Assembly: GCF_006265175.1 (NCBI RefSeq)
Contig: NZ_VDCQ01000053.1
Coordinates: 1 to 64,000 of the forward strand
DNA length: 64,000 bases
Direction: 5' to 3'
Source of the DNA: Paenibacillus hemerocallicola
Lineage (GTDB): Bacteria; Bacillota; Bacilli; Paenibacillales; NBRC-103111
Shown here in pieces: positions 44,272 through 53,721 of this stretch. Under the pieces are notes generated by a model that worked only from the letters and a program-made list of their open reading frames with translations, was not told the DNA's origin and did not search any database. Position numbers and translations under genes: made by a program. How positions within the stretch are numbered: the first letter of the stretch is position 1; every line of letters begins with the position of its first letter.

Positions 44272-46068
44272 TCAGCTTTGAATAACCGGCAGCTCCAAAA
44301 TAAACCGCGAACCGAACCCCAGATCGCTTTCCACGCGAATGGAGCCTTTGTGCAGATCGACCAGATGCTTGACGATCGAGAGACCGAGTCCCGTGCCGCC
44401 CGAACTGCGGGATCGGGCCTTGTCTACGCGGTAAAACCGTTCGAAAATGCGCGGCAAATCCTTCTTCGGAATGCCGATGCCCGTATCGGAAATGACGATG
44501 CGAATTTTCTCGACTTCACCTTCTCCCTCGGCCGGCACCTCCTCGACATCGACCTTCACCTTGCCGCCTTCCGGCGTATAATTGATCCCGTTGGAGAGCA
44601 GGTTGAACATGATTTGACGCAGCCGGTCCTCGTCCGCCTCCATGTACAGCTCTTCGTCTACTCTCATCTCCAGCTCGATTTCTTTCTTGTCCGCCGACGA
44701 ACGCATCATATCCAGCGTCTTGCCGACGAAGCTGCTCAGATGGACGGGCGAGAACTGCAGCGGAACCCGCTTCGATTCGACCTTGGACAGCTCCAGGATG
44801 TCGCCGATGAGCCGATTCAGCCGCTCGCTCTCGTCATATATGATTTGCAGAAACGACTTCGCGGTTTCCGTATCGTTCATTGCCCCGGCAAGCAGCGTCT
44901 CGGCGAAGCCTTTTACCGCCGCTATCGGCGTTTTCAGCTCGTGGGAAACGTTGGCGACGAATTCGCTTCGCACCTTCTCGAGGCGGCGGATCGCCGTTAT
45001 ATCGTGAAGCACGATGACCATGCCGAGCCATTCTTCCTCGACCGCCTTCATCGGCACCAGGTTGACCTCGAGAATGCGTTCCTCCGGGAAGTAAAACATG
45101 ATTTCATCGCGGATATGCTCCCCCCGGTCGATGCATTGCTTGATCAGCTGAATCAGCTCGAACGGATGCTTCGCGCCGTCGTACTTTTTGCCGATCAAAT
45201 CTTTGGACACGAAGCCCAATATTTCCTCCGCCGACCGGTTCAACAGCACGATGCGGCCTTCCTCGTCGATCATGACTACGCCGCTCACCATATTGTCCAG
45301 TACGCCGGACAACTGGCTCTCGTTTTCCAGAATGCGATGCATCTGCTGCTGCAGGCTGTCCGCCATCGTATTGATCGCCTGTCCGAGCTCGCCGATTTCG
45401 TCTCGGTTGCGCAAGTACACCCGCGATTTGTAATTCATCTTCGTTATTTGCCGCGCTACCCGCGTAATTTTCTCGATCGGCCGCGTCAGCTGGTAGGCGA
45501 CCCGGTAGCTGATCAGCCCCGCTATTATGAAGACGACAAGAAGCCCGCCGAGCAGTCCCCACCATAAATGGCGGACCGTCGTTTCGATTTCCCCGAGCCC
45601 CATCGACAACCGCAAATAGCCTATGACATCCGGACCGTTACGGACCGCCATAGCCACATACAGCATGTTCCCGCCGGTGGAGTCGCTGTACCGCTTCGAG
45701 TAGCCGACCCCGTCCGCGGCAGCTTCCCGTACTTCCTCTCTTGTCAAATGGTTGTCCATTTGCTGCGGATCGAGATCGGAATCGCCCAGCACGACCCCGT
45801 CCGCCGTAATAAACGTGACCCGGGCGTCGGCGGATTGCTTCAAATAACGGGCCTGCTCGGAGAAAAACGGGCTGTTGCGGCGCTCGTATTGCTCTTTGCT
45901 TCCTTGTATCGTTGCCAGCATAATCTGGATTTCCCGCTTCATGCTGTCCTGAAGGGCGTTCAAATACGACCGCTCCAGCAGGAAAGCGACAAGCACGCCC
46001 GCGGACAGCACCGAGCAGCCGATCAGGACGATAAACAGCAGTGCCAGCCGTGTCCGAAATTTATTCAT
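44272..46068 (-). CDS. phoR: PhoR-like sensor histidine kinase
   Basis: About 598 residues. A first helix near residues 8-28 and a second near 163-185 flank an outside domain of about 135 residues. A HAMP domain, a PAS domain (about 240-345), HisKA with FVANVSHELKTPIAAVKGFA and HATPase with NLLSNGINYTPEGG, DTGIGIP and GTGLGLSIVKHLV follow in the order known for PhoR. It would phosphorylate PhoP when phosphate is short. AAGGAG lies 14 bases before the chosen ATG, a long spacing; a GTG start five codons earlier lies too close to the same box. Confidence 0.88.
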   Translation of the reverse strand: MNKFRTRLALLFIVLIGCSVLSAGVLVAFLLERSYLNALQDSMKREIQIMLATIQGSKEQYERRNSPFFSEQARYLKQSADARVTFITADGVVLGDSDLDPQQMDNHLTREEVREAAADGVGYSKRYSDSTGGNMLYVAMAVRNGPDVIGYLRLSMGLGEIETTVRHLWWGLLGGLLVVFIIAGLISYRVAYQLTRPIEKITRVARQITKMNYKSRVYLRNRDEIGELGQAINTMADSLQQQMHRILENESQLSGVLDNMVSGVVMIDEEGRIVLLNRSAEEILGFVSKDLIGKKYDGAKHPFELIQLIKQCIDRGEHIRDEIMFYFPEERILEVNLVPMKAVEEEWLGMVIVLHDITAIRRLEKVRSEFVANVSHELKTPIAAVKGFAETLLAGAMNDTETAKSFLQIIYDESERLNRLIGDILELSKVESKRVPLQFSPVHLSSFVGKTLDMMRSSADKKEIELEMRVDEELYMEADEDRLRQIMFNLLSNGINYTPEGGKVKVDVEEVPAEGEGEVEKIRIVISDTGIGIPKKDLPRIFERFYRVDKARSRSSGGTGLGLSIVKHLVDLHKGSIRVESDLGFGSRFILELPVIQS

Positions 46069-46256
46069 GGAACTAACGTTCACTCCTTCGCGATCCTTGT
46101 CGGGCTATCAAAGCGCTGTTTAATCCGCACACGAACTTTCGCTATTAGGGTCGTGCATTTGTTCAACTATACGCGACTGATGCGATTCGTAAGCCCAGTT
46201 CCTCTATCGAGAGTATATGGGAAAATCCAGTCCGGCTTCGTCGGCTCCCATGCCAG

Positions 46257-47240
46257 TTATGATATCGTAACTTGGGCCTCCCGCTTTTTCCAGTAAAGTT
46301 TTTGTAAATGGTTTTGCAGCGTGGCCATCGGCTGCTGGATCAGGATGCCCATGACGACGGGAATGGCGGCCGCCGGCTCGAAATATTGCAGGGCGATGAC
46401 GATGCCGAGCGAAATGTTGCGCATCCCCGAGCTGTACGTGATCGTCACCGTTACTTCGCGATTGCGGAACGGCAAGGCTCCGAACCAGCCGAGCGCGTAG
46501 CAAAAGGCGACGAACAGGAGCACCGTCGGCACGAGCTTGAACAGCTCCCCCTTCATCGCGAACACATGAGGAGCAATGGCGGCCGCATTGATCAGGATGA
46601 CGGCGGCGAAAGCGAGCTTCGAAATCGGCATCGAATACGGTGCCGACCAAAGCTTTGCCCTGCCTCTGCTCCATGCGTTGACCGCTACGCCCAGCACCGT
46701 CGGTATGAAAATGATGACGAGCAAATCGCGCATGACCTTCCAATGATTGAAATGAATGTCCGCCCCGAACAAGAAATCGACGGCTAACGGAACGACGAAC
46801 GGACTGATCAGCGAGTCGATGACGATCATCGCCAAGACGAGCGGAACGTTGCCTCCCGACAGCCCTACCCAGATTACGGAAGAAACCCCCAACGGAATAA
46901 CGGCGAACAGCACGAGTCCCACGATGTAAGGGGAGCCTGCCCCGAACAGCAGCGTTCCGGTCGCGTAAGCGACCAGGGGAGCCACGAAGTGGACCAGTGC
47001 CAGTGTCATCATAATCGGCAGCGGCATCCCGAGCGCGCCGCGCATTTGCCGCGGATTGCAGCCGAGCGCCATCACGAACGTTATATACGCGAACAAGTAA
47101 GGGACAAGAACGGCCGCATCCTCCAGCCACTTGTAAAAGAAAAACCCGAGTATCATCGATACCGGGGTAATGACGAACATTTTCGCCTCAAACCAATCGC
47201 TGAAGCGGAGGCCGAACGGTTTAGCGCTGGTCGTTTCCAT
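46257..47240 (-). CDS. Bile acid:sodium symporter (BASS) family transporter
   Basis: 327 residues with about nine or ten membrane helices. Motifs of the family include ITFVMALGCNPRQMRGAL near residue 60 and SSGMRNISLGIVIALQYF near residue 260. Members move organic anions, often with Na+. It starts 22 bases after the fumarase stop, so an operon with fumarase is likely, and a dicarboxylate or related acid is a plausible substrate. The start has only a weak ribosome binding site (ACGGGAAA). Confidence 0.88.
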   Translation of the reverse strand: METTSAKPFGLRFSDWFEAKMFVITPVSMILGFFFYKWLEDAAVLVPYLFAYITFVMALGCNPRQMRGALGMPLPIMMTLALVHFVAPLVAYATGTLLFGAGSPYIVGLVLFAVIPLGVSSVIWVGLSGGNVPLVLAMIVIDSLISPFVVPLAVDFLFGADIHFNHWKVMRDLLVIIFIPTVLGVAVNAWSRGRAKLWSAPYSMPISKLAFAAVILINAAAIAPHVFAMKGELFKLVPTVLLFVAFCYALGWFGALPFRNREVTVTITYSSGMRNISLGIVIALQYFEPAAAIPVVMGILIQQPMATLQNHLQKLYWKKREAQVTIS

Positions 47241-47262
47241 TATCGTTTCCCGTCCGTTTCGC

Positions 47263-48792
47263 TTATTTGAACACAGGCTCTTTGAATTCGGCCAGCTTCT
47301 CGAGCGAGCTCTTGTCCACCTCGGCGTGGAGGCTGTTGCCGTGCGAATCCATCGTGACGATCGCCGCGAACCCTTCCACCTGCAGGTGCCACATGGCCTC
47401 GGGAATGCCGAACTCCATGAAATGTACGCTGTCCACCTTCTTGATGCATTCCGCATAGTATTGCGCGGCGCCGCCTATCGCATTCAAGTAGACGCCGCCA
47501 TGCTCCTTCAGCGCGGCGAGCGTCTTCGGACCCATGCCGCCTTTGCCGATAACGGCGCGAAGACCGAATTTCTTCAAAATATCGCCCTGGTACGGCTCCT
47601 CGCGGATGCTCGTAGTCGGTCCGGCCGCGCGGACGTGCCACTCCCCGCTCTCGTCCTTCGACATGACGGGACCGCAGTGGTAGATGACATGCCCGTTCAA
47701 ATCGATCGGCGCGTCGTGATCCATCAAATATTTGTGCAGCGCATCGCGGCCGGTATGCATGGCACCGTTGATAACGACGACGTCGCCCACGCGAAGCTCG
47801 CGGATCTGCTCCTCCGTAATCGGAGCCTGCAGGACGACCTCGCGGCGGCTGTCGTCTTTCTTCTTCTCGGCCGGGTCGGCCATCGCCACGTTGCTGCCGC
47901 CCTCGTACACCCAATCCTTGATTGCGCCGGTAGCGGAATCAAGCACGACGCCTTGACGGCGGAACGCCCAACAGTTGTAAGCGACCGATACGAAAAAGCT
48001 TGCCGGCAATCGGTCCATGACACCGACCTTGCAGCCCAGCAGCGTTACCTGACCGCCGAAGCCCATCGTGCCGATGCCGAGCTTGTTCGCATTCGCGAGC
48101 ACGTATTCCTCGAGCTTCTGCAGCTCCGGATTCGGATTGACATCGTCCGATTGGCGGAACAGCTGATGCTTGGCCAATTCATAACCCGTAGTACGGTCGC
48201 CGCCGATGCCGACGCCGATGAAGCCCGCGCTGCAGCCTTGCCCCTGCGCCTGATATACCGCATGCATGATGCATTTGCGGATGCCGTCGAGGTCGCGGCC
48301 GGCTTTGCCTACGCCTTCAAGCTCGGCCGGAAGGCTGTATTGAATGTTTTTGTTCTCGCAGCCGCCGCCCTTCAAAATGAGCCGGACGTCGATGTCGTCC
48401 TTCTCCCACTGCTCGAAATGGATGACCGGAACGCCGGGACCGATATTGTCGCCGCTGTTCGCGCCGGTCAGCGAATCGACCGAGTTCGGGCGCAGCTTGC
48501 TGTCCTTCGTCGCTTGGCGGACCGCTTCCACGATGTGTTTCTTCATCTCGATTTGGTTGGCTCCTACGGGACAATGAATGATGAACGTAGGCATGCCGGT
48601 ATCCTGGCAGATCGGCGAGACGTTGCATTCCGCCATCGTAATGTTCTCGGAAATGGTGGACAGCGACAATGCCGCGCGAGTGCCCTCGTCTTCCTGCTCC
48701 TGAGCGCGCTGAATCGCCCGGCGAACGTCGGCGGGCAAATTGGTGGATGTCTCTACGATCAGTTTATACATGCTTTCTCGAAACTGCTGCAT
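47263..48792 (-). CDS. Fumarate hydratase, class I (iron-sulfur)
   Basis: 509 residues, the single-chain class I fumarase with alpha and beta parts fused. It interconverts fumarate and malate in the TCA cycle and needs a [4Fe-4S] cluster. Motifs: SPICQDTGMP near residue 62, GGGCENKN near 150 and GFGGQVTLLGCKVGV near 270 supply the Cys ligands; the C-terminal domain has VEGFAAIVTMDSHGNSLHAE. It is oxygen-sensitive, unlike class II FumC. It leads the unit with the BASS transporter. Confidence 0.94.
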   Translation of the reverse strand: MQQFRESMYKLIVETSTNLPADVRRAIQRAQEQEDEGTRAALSLSTISENITMAECNVSPICQDTGMPTFIIHCPVGANQIEMKKHIVEAVRQATKDSKLRPNSVDSLTGANSGDNIGPGVPVIHFEQWEKDDIDVRLILKGGGCENKNIQYSLPAELEGVGKAGRDLDGIRKCIMHAVYQAQGQGCSAGFIGVGIGGDRTTGYELAKHQLFRQSDDVNPNPELQKLEEYVLANANKLGIGTMGFGGQVTLLGCKVGVMDRLPASFFVSVAYNCWAFRRQGVVLDSATGAIKDWVYEGGSNVAMADPAEKKKDDSRREVVLQAPITEEQIRELRVGDVVVINGAMHTGRDALHKYLMDHDAPIDLNGHVIYHCGPVMSKDESGEWHVRAAGPTTSIREEPYQGDILKKFGLRAVIGKGGMGPKTLAALKEHGGVYLNAIGGAAQYYAECIKKVDSVHFMEFGIPEAMWHLQVEGFAAIVTMDSHGNSLHAEVDKSSLEKLAEFKEPVFK

Positions 48793-48964
48793 ACGGGGTT
48801 GTTGCTCCTTTCGGACGTAAAAATGCTATAATGAATGCTCTACCCCGATCATACCACTTTAGAATAATTGTTTACAACGATCGGGAAGGATTTCCGACAA
48901 CATTCGCGAATACCTTATCGTTCACGCGCCGGATTATTTTCAAACAAGCAAGGAGTAGAACAAC

Positions 48965-49816
48965 TTGAACAAACCGATCGCGAGCGCGATGCTCCTGTTC
49001 TTGATAGGCGTCACGCTTCTGCTTCCCGCATTAAGCGCCTCGGACGGAAAAGCGCTGTACTCCGACCAAGTCGCCGTTCTCATGTACCATCACGTGCATG
49101 ACGAGGACACGAGCTCCTCTACCATTTCGACGAAGCTGTTCGAGGATCAGCTTGTTTATTTGCAAAACAACGGCTATCATTTCATATCGCTCGGGCAGTT
49201 CGAAAGCTTTATGCAAGGAGCGGACGTGCCGGACAATGCCGTATTCGTCACGTTCGACGACGGCTACGAAAGCTTCTATACTCACGCATACCCGGTGTTG
49301 GAGAAGCTTCGCATTCCAGCGACCAGCTTCGTCATTACGGACAAGCACAGCGATCCGCAAGCCTATGCGCCGCCGTTCATGAGCGTCGAACAAATCAAGA
49401 CGATGACCTCGGCCCATCCGGGCATGATCAGCGCGCAATGCCATACGAACGGCATGCATAACGATCCGGTAACGCCCTACATGACGAACCGCATTATCGT
49501 CGACGGCGTTCAGGAGACGGAGGAGCAATACCGCGCCAGAATTGTCGCTGACACGGAGGCCTGTATCCGCAGCATGAGTCCGCTAGGTCCGGAGATAGTA
49601 AACGCCATGGCTTACCCGTACGGGGTTTTCGATAAAGCTTCGGCACAGCTCGTCCATGCCGCCGGAATCCGGTACGCGTTCACGATCGTGCCGGAGATGG
49701 CGAAGCGGAACGTCAATCCGCTGCAAATTCCGCGAATCAACGCGGGAAATCCGAACATTTCGCCGGAAGTGCTGCACGAGACGATAAAAAGGCGTATTCA
49801 AATTACCGCGCCATAA
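48965..49816 (+). CDS. Polysaccharide deacetylase, secreted
   Basis: 283 residues. N-terminal signal or anchor helix (residues about 5-24), then a NodB domain: VAVLMYHHVHDE, motif 1 FVTFDDGYESF, motif 2 SAQCHTNGMH (metal-binding HTxxxH) and motif 3 AMAYPYGVFD. It likely removes acetyl groups from peptidoglycan or another wall polymer outside the cell. The start is TTG with AAGGAG nine bases ahead. Confidence 0.93.
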   Translation: MNKPIASAMLLFLIGVTLLLPALSASDGKALYSDQVAVLMYHHVHDEDTSSSTISTKLFEDQLVYLQNNGYHFISLGQFESFMQGADVPDNAVFVTFDDGYESFYTHAYPVLEKLRIPATSFVITDKHSDPQAYAPPFMSVEQIKTMTSAHPGMISAQCHTNGMHNDPVTPYMTNRIIVDGVQETEEQYRARIVADTEACIRSMSPLGPEIVNAMAYPYGVFDKASAQLVHAAGIRYAFTIVPEMAKRNVNPLQIPRINAGNPNISPEVLHETIKRRIQITAP

Positions 49817-49851
49817 CTTCCGTTATCCCGTAACCCGAGGGGAGTCCGCCC

Positions 49852-50448
49852 ATGGAAAGCCATTTTTTCGCCTATTTGTACCGGCTTCGCTATATCGAGC
49901 GCTGGAGCCTGATGCGCAACGTATTGAAGGAAAACGTCGCAGAGCATTCGTTCCACGTCTCGCTGCTCACTCACGCGCTGTGCACGATCGCCAACACCGT
50001 ATACGGCCGCGAGCTCCCTACGGAGACGATCGTAACCGAAGCGCTGTTCCACGATACGACCGAGGTGTTTACGGGAGATATCCCGACGCCGGTCAAGCAT
50101 CACAATCCGAACATTTTGCGCAACTTCCGCGAGATCGAGCAGATCGCCGCGGAGCGGCTCGTCAATATGGTGCCGGACGAGCTCCAGCCGGTGTACCGGC
50201 CGCTCATCGAAGCGAAGAAAACGAACCCCGAGCACAGCCGCTATATCAAAGCCGCCGATCTGCTGGACGCATATTTGAAATGCGTCTCGGAGCTTTCGGC
50301 CGGCAACCGCGAATTTACGGTCGCCAAAAAACAGATCGAGCAATCGATCGAGAAGCTCGATATGCCGGAAATCCGCTACTTCCTGCAGCACCTCGCCCCG
50401 AGCTTCGAGAAGACGCTGGACGAATTGAACGAATCGGACAACGTCTGA
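49852..50448 (+). CDS. YfbR-like HD-domain 5'-nucleotidase
   Basis: 198 residues. Metal-binding HD motif RNVLKENVAEHSFHVSLLTH with HDTTEVFTGDIPTPVK, and the DLLDAYLKCV catalytic Asp segment, as in YfbR-type 5'-deoxyribonucleotidases that hydrolyse dNMPs. It lies 35 bases after the deacetylase stop with GAGGGGAG ahead. A strong terminator follows. Confidence 0.93.
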   Translation: MESHFFAYLYRLRYIERWSLMRNVLKENVAEHSFHVSLLTHALCTIANTVYGRELPTETIVTEALFHDTTEVFTGDIPTPVKHHNPNILRNFREIEQIAAERLVNMVPDELQPVYRPLIEAKKTNPEHSRYIKAADLLDAYLKCVSELSAGNREFTVAKKQIEQSIEKLDMPEIRYFLQHLAPSFEKTLDELNESDNV

Positions 50449-50468
50449 GCGTCTAACGTTCGGCCATT

Positions 50469-50516
50469 CAAAAAACCGGACTGTCCTTGAAGGACAGTCC
50501 GGTTTCCTTTTTTTCC
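50469..50516. terminator. Bidirectional terminator
   Basis: AAACCGGACTGTCCTT pairs perfectly with AAGGACAGTCCGGTTT around two bases, with AAAA before and a T-tract after. It serves the YfbR-like gene (plus) and the small membrane protein gene (minus). Confidence 0.92.
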
Positions 50517-50517
50517 G

Positions 50518-50907
50518 TTATTTAGGTCCGAGCATCATAGCCATAAGCAGAACGTAGCTCAGTCCCGAGATCAGGGTAAATGTCCGCAGCTTGCGCAGCG
50601 CGCCTCCCCCGTTATCTCCGGCAATCAGCTTCTTGAAAGGCTTCGAAGCCATCCCCGTCATGGCGAACATGACGAGAATGAGCACGACGGCCAGCACCAT
50701 CCAAATAACCGAATAGTCCGCCTTGCTGACCATGTACCCCCCCGACAGAAAAGCCAACACCAACACGTACTGTCCGATCCGGTTCCCTCTGCTCAGCGCG
50801 ATGGCCGTGGAACGGTTGGTCGCCCCTCCCGCCAAAAACGGAAGCAGAATGTAGAAAATAAGGGCTAGCGCGGAAAGAACATGAATGACGTACATCGTTT
50901 GATACAC
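50518..50907 (-). CDS. Small membrane protein of unknown function
   Basis: 129 residues with four hydrophobic helices (VIHVLSALALIFYILLPFLA, QYVLVLAFLSGGYMV, VIWMVLAVVLILVMFAMTGM, FTLISGLSYVLLMAMML). The start chosen is GTG (50907) with GGAGG 10 bases ahead; ATG 50895 is a close alternative. I do not recognise the family. It is divergent from nothing nearby and lies alone between two terminators. Confidence 0.7.
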   Translation of the reverse strand: MYQTMYVIHVLSALALIFYILLPFLAGGATNRSTAIALSRGNRIGQYVLVLAFLSGGYMVSKADYSVIWMVLAVVLILVMFAMTGMASKPFKKLIAGDNGGGALRKLRTFTLISGLSYVLLMAMMLGPK

Positions 50908-51120
50908 GACTGTCTTGCCTCCTTCGGTTGCACGATGGAATCTCGTTCCACCTGTAGTATACCGAAAAGCAAGTCCCGATACAAACTTCCGAAGCCGGAC
51001 CGGAACAGCGCGTTGCAAAGTCCGTTCCGCCTGCTTGCCCATCTCCGCGGCGATCTAATTGTTGATCCGCTCTTCCGCCTCCCGCAAGGCGATTCGCCTC
51101 GATCCTCGAAAGCCTTTACG

Positions 51121-52587
51121 CTACCGCTCGGAATGTATCGCCGCATAAAGCTGCGCCATCAATCCCATCCCCATCTGCGACAACACTCTGTATCCGCCTC
51201 GCTGCAGCTGGAGACCGCCGCAATTGTGCTGGCAGACGCCCGCCAAAATCCCGTCCGGCGTCAAATATCGCTCCAGCGCTTGAAGCGCTTCCCTCGCGAT
51301 ATCAAACGAAGCTTGCGGCAGCAAGCCGTGCCGCGCCCCCAAGGCCAGGGCGGCGGCAATCCCCGCCGATCCGGAAGTCTCGATGCCGGTTTCGGGTTCG
51401 CCGAGAAAGCAGGACCACAGCCCGCCTGCTTCCCGCCGGGATAGTGCGACCTCGGAAATACGTTTGATTTCCTCCTCTATCTCCCGCACGCCGGGAAGTT
51501 CGGCATACTGCCGCGAAGCACGGAGTTGAATCCACGTACGCACCAGCCCGAGCATATACCACGTATAGGATCGCGCCCAGTTGCGCATTTCCCGCTGGCC
51601 GCTCTCTCTGACAATGCCATACAGGTCGCGGCCATCCGTCAATTTGTCCCGACGGACAAGCGCTTGCCGCACCGCCATCCGGGCCAGCTGCTCATTTTGG
51701 CGTTTCGAGGCAATCACCGCCATCGGGTATCCCATCGTATAGGCGCCTTCCGCCGTAATCGCGGACTCTCTGGATAGCGTGCCTTTCTCCGCGCTGAGAT
51801 TGGCATCCCAATAGGAAATCAACTGGTCTACGACCGGATGATCGGGCTGCCGTTTCGCCACGACCGCGACCGGCAATGTGCTTTCCATGCCGGAAAATCG
51901 ACCGTCCGCCGGCCTTCCCATCAGATCCTCGTAGCGAAGCTTCCCTTCATCATCGAAATATTGCCGCAAATGGCCGGACAACGCTTGATCCGCATGTCCC
52001 GGTTCCGCAATTGGCCTCATATCGTACAGCCCGTCGAGTACACATCCCTCAAACCAGCCGAATGGCTGCAGACTGTCGAGAGAGAGCAGGCGCTTTCGAA
52101 ATTGCTCCGTTCGCCCGCCTTCCTCCGCCAGCATGAGGTGGGGAGTGAAGAAACGGCGAGCGTCGTCTTTGGCCAAATCGTCGAATACCCACAGGGCCGC
52201 CTCTGCGTCAACAATGTTTAAACCGATTCCTTCCTGAATCGCCGCTTTGACTTGCGCAAGACTCAACGGCAGCTCGAATGGCTCGAATACGTAAGCGTAA
52301 CGGATGTCGAATATGCCGAGACGCCGACCGGAGTCAAGCAAGCAAGCTTCAACGCGCAGCGCTTCCCTGATCTCCACGGCGATTGAAACCCGCAGTCTCG
52401 CCGACATCCCGGGATTGTCCAGAAAGGGCTGCAGGCTCAAGCCGCTCCACTTCAGCTTCAGTTCGTTGCCGGTCACGCCGATCGGAACGGCCGACCAGCC
52501 CCGCGGGACTCTTTTCTGTTCCGGCAACGCCAGAACCGGCGCTGCGATTATCTCCGCCGCTTCGTAGATCGCATCGTTTTCTCTCAT
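51121..52587 (-). CDS. Glycoside hydrolase, family 88/105 type
   Basis: 488 residues. Inside an (alpha/alpha)6-type pattern are ETSGSAGIAAALALGARHGL and YTMGYPMAVIASKR with a GRPADGRF stretch, matching unsaturated glucuronyl or rhamnogalacturonyl hydrolases (GH88/105). These remove the terminal unsaturated uronate made by a lyase. No signal peptide: cytosolic. The long N-terminal domain of about 160 residues is not typical. GGAGGAGCA lies just ahead of the ATG. It is divergent from the AraC gene at 52894. Confidence 0.78.
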   Translation of the reverse strand: MRENDAIYEAAEIIAAPVLALPEQKRVPRGWSAVPIGVTGNELKLKWSGLSLQPFLDNPGMSARLRVSIAVEIREALRVEACLLDSGRRLGIFDIRYAYVFEPFELPLSLAQVKAAIQEGIGLNIVDAEAALWVFDDLAKDDARRFFTPHLMLAEEGGRTEQFRKRLLSLDSLQPFGWFEGCVLDGLYDMRPIAEPGHADQALSGHLRQYFDDEGKLRYEDLMGRPADGRFSGMESTLPVAVVAKRQPDHPVVDQLISYWDANLSAEKGTLSRESAITAEGAYTMGYPMAVIASKRQNEQLARMAVRQALVRRDKLTDGRDLYGIVRESGQREMRNWARSYTWYMLGLVRTWIQLRASRQYAELPGVREIEEEIKRISEVALSRREAGGLWSCFLGEPETGIETSGSAGIAAALALGARHGLLPQASFDIAREALQALERYLTPDGILAGVCQHNCGGLQLQRGGYRVLSQMGMGLMAQLYAAIHSER

Positions 52588-52893
52588 CTTTCTGCTCCTC
52601 CGCCAAATGATCAAGCGCAAACAAACAACCATGTATAATTATGCAGAATAATCGTCACGTCCCCTTCTCGTGCGCACCTCCTCGCTTCTTCTCCCGACAG
52701 CCGAGACATAACAACTCGAACTTTAAAAATATTGATAATATCGCACTTCACAAGCAGCATCCGCATCTGTCGGTTCTATGATATAACTTGCCATTTTGGA
52801 ATACAATGCAATACTATATCAATATAGATATACTTTCATGCAGAAAATCCCGCCGAATGATCGATGAAAACAAGAGAAGGAGAATCGAGCCGA
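52588..52893. promoter_or_regulatory. Divergent control region, GH88/105 and AraC genes
   Basis: This AT-rich 306-base gap has no gene. It contains the dyads ATATT-GAT-AATAT (about 52728) and CTATAT-CA-ATATAG (52814-52827), the latter 67 bases before the AraC start. These are possible sites for the AraC-type protein, whose gene and the GH88/105 gene face away from each other. Confidence 0.4.
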
Positions 52894-53688
52894 ATGAGTG
52901 CCGTCCCCCCGTTCACGTCCTGTGCGACAAAACTCAAGAGATATATCCATCTGGCCCAACGGAACGCTTTCGTATACAGCCCGGATGCGCCTTACGACGA
53001 TTGGACCATGCTGATCTGCGAGGACGGCTTGGTCGAATATCGTGTCGGGAACCGGTCCGGAGAAGCGCGGGCGGGAGATATCGTGCTCTGTCCGCCCGGA
53101 GAAGTTCTTCACCGCAATGCGCTAACAATCGTTTCCTTTCAATTTGCCATATTTGAGCTGCGCTCCTTTTCAGAGGAGAAAGAAATACCGTTCCCGTATT
53201 ACGGAAAACACTCGTTTCCCCAAATGTCCCAGTTCCTTGTTTTTGCCGAGAAGCTGAAAAGCTCGCGCGAGCTCATTTCAGAAAGCTACACGGAGCATCT
53301 GCTGAACGACGCGCTATATCAGATCGTTCGGGAAAAAACAATCCGGCAAAAACAAAAAAAAGCGACCGATCCTGCCATGGCAGAAGCGGTCCGCTTTATT
53401 CATCAGCATGTCTTCGACGAAGTATCGACAAAGTCCGCAGCCGATCACGTCGGGATGTACCAGTCTCAATTTACCCGCAAATTCCAGAAAGAGATGGGAA
53501 CCTCGCCAAGCGGGTACATTGCCGGGCTTCGTCTTGAGAAAATAGCGGCGCTGCTGGTCGAAACGGACGATTCTTTGGAAAAAATCGCGCACCAGAGCGG
53601 CTACCAGAACGCCTACTACTTGAGCCGCGTGTTCTCCAAAGCGATGAAGATGAGTCCCTCTCAGTACCGCCGCATCCATCAAGTGTAG
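52894..53688 (+). CDS. AraC-family transcriptional regulator
   Basis: 264 residues. N-terminal sensor (about 1-115, GEARAGDIVLCPPGEVLHRN) and C-terminal AraC domain with STKSAADHVGMYQSQFTRKF and LEKIAHQSGYQNAYYLSRVF, ending MSPSQYRRIHQ. Its sensor half is related to the AraC protein at 56963. AAGGAG lies 11 bases ahead of the chosen ATG. Probable controller of the divergent GH88/105 gene. Confidence 0.92.
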   Translation: MSAVPPFTSCATKLKRYIHLAQRNAFVYSPDAPYDDWTMLICEDGLVEYRVGNRSGEARAGDIVLCPPGEVLHRNALTIVSFQFAIFELRSFSEEKEIPFPYYGKHSFPQMSQFLVFAEKLKSSRELISESYTEHLLNDALYQIVREKTIRQKQKKATDPAMAEAVRFIHQHVFDEVSTKSAADHVGMYQSQFTRKFQKEMGTSPSGYIAGLRLEKIAALLVETDDSLEKIAHQSGYQNAYYLSRVFSKAMKMSPSQYRRIHQV

Positions 53689-53721
53689 CCTAGCCGGAAG
53701 GCCACGCTTCCCACCAGTTTT

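Noticed and set aside
47170-48831. Open frame on the plus strand opposite fumarase
   Set aside because: Shadow of a clear class I fumarase; no motif of its own.
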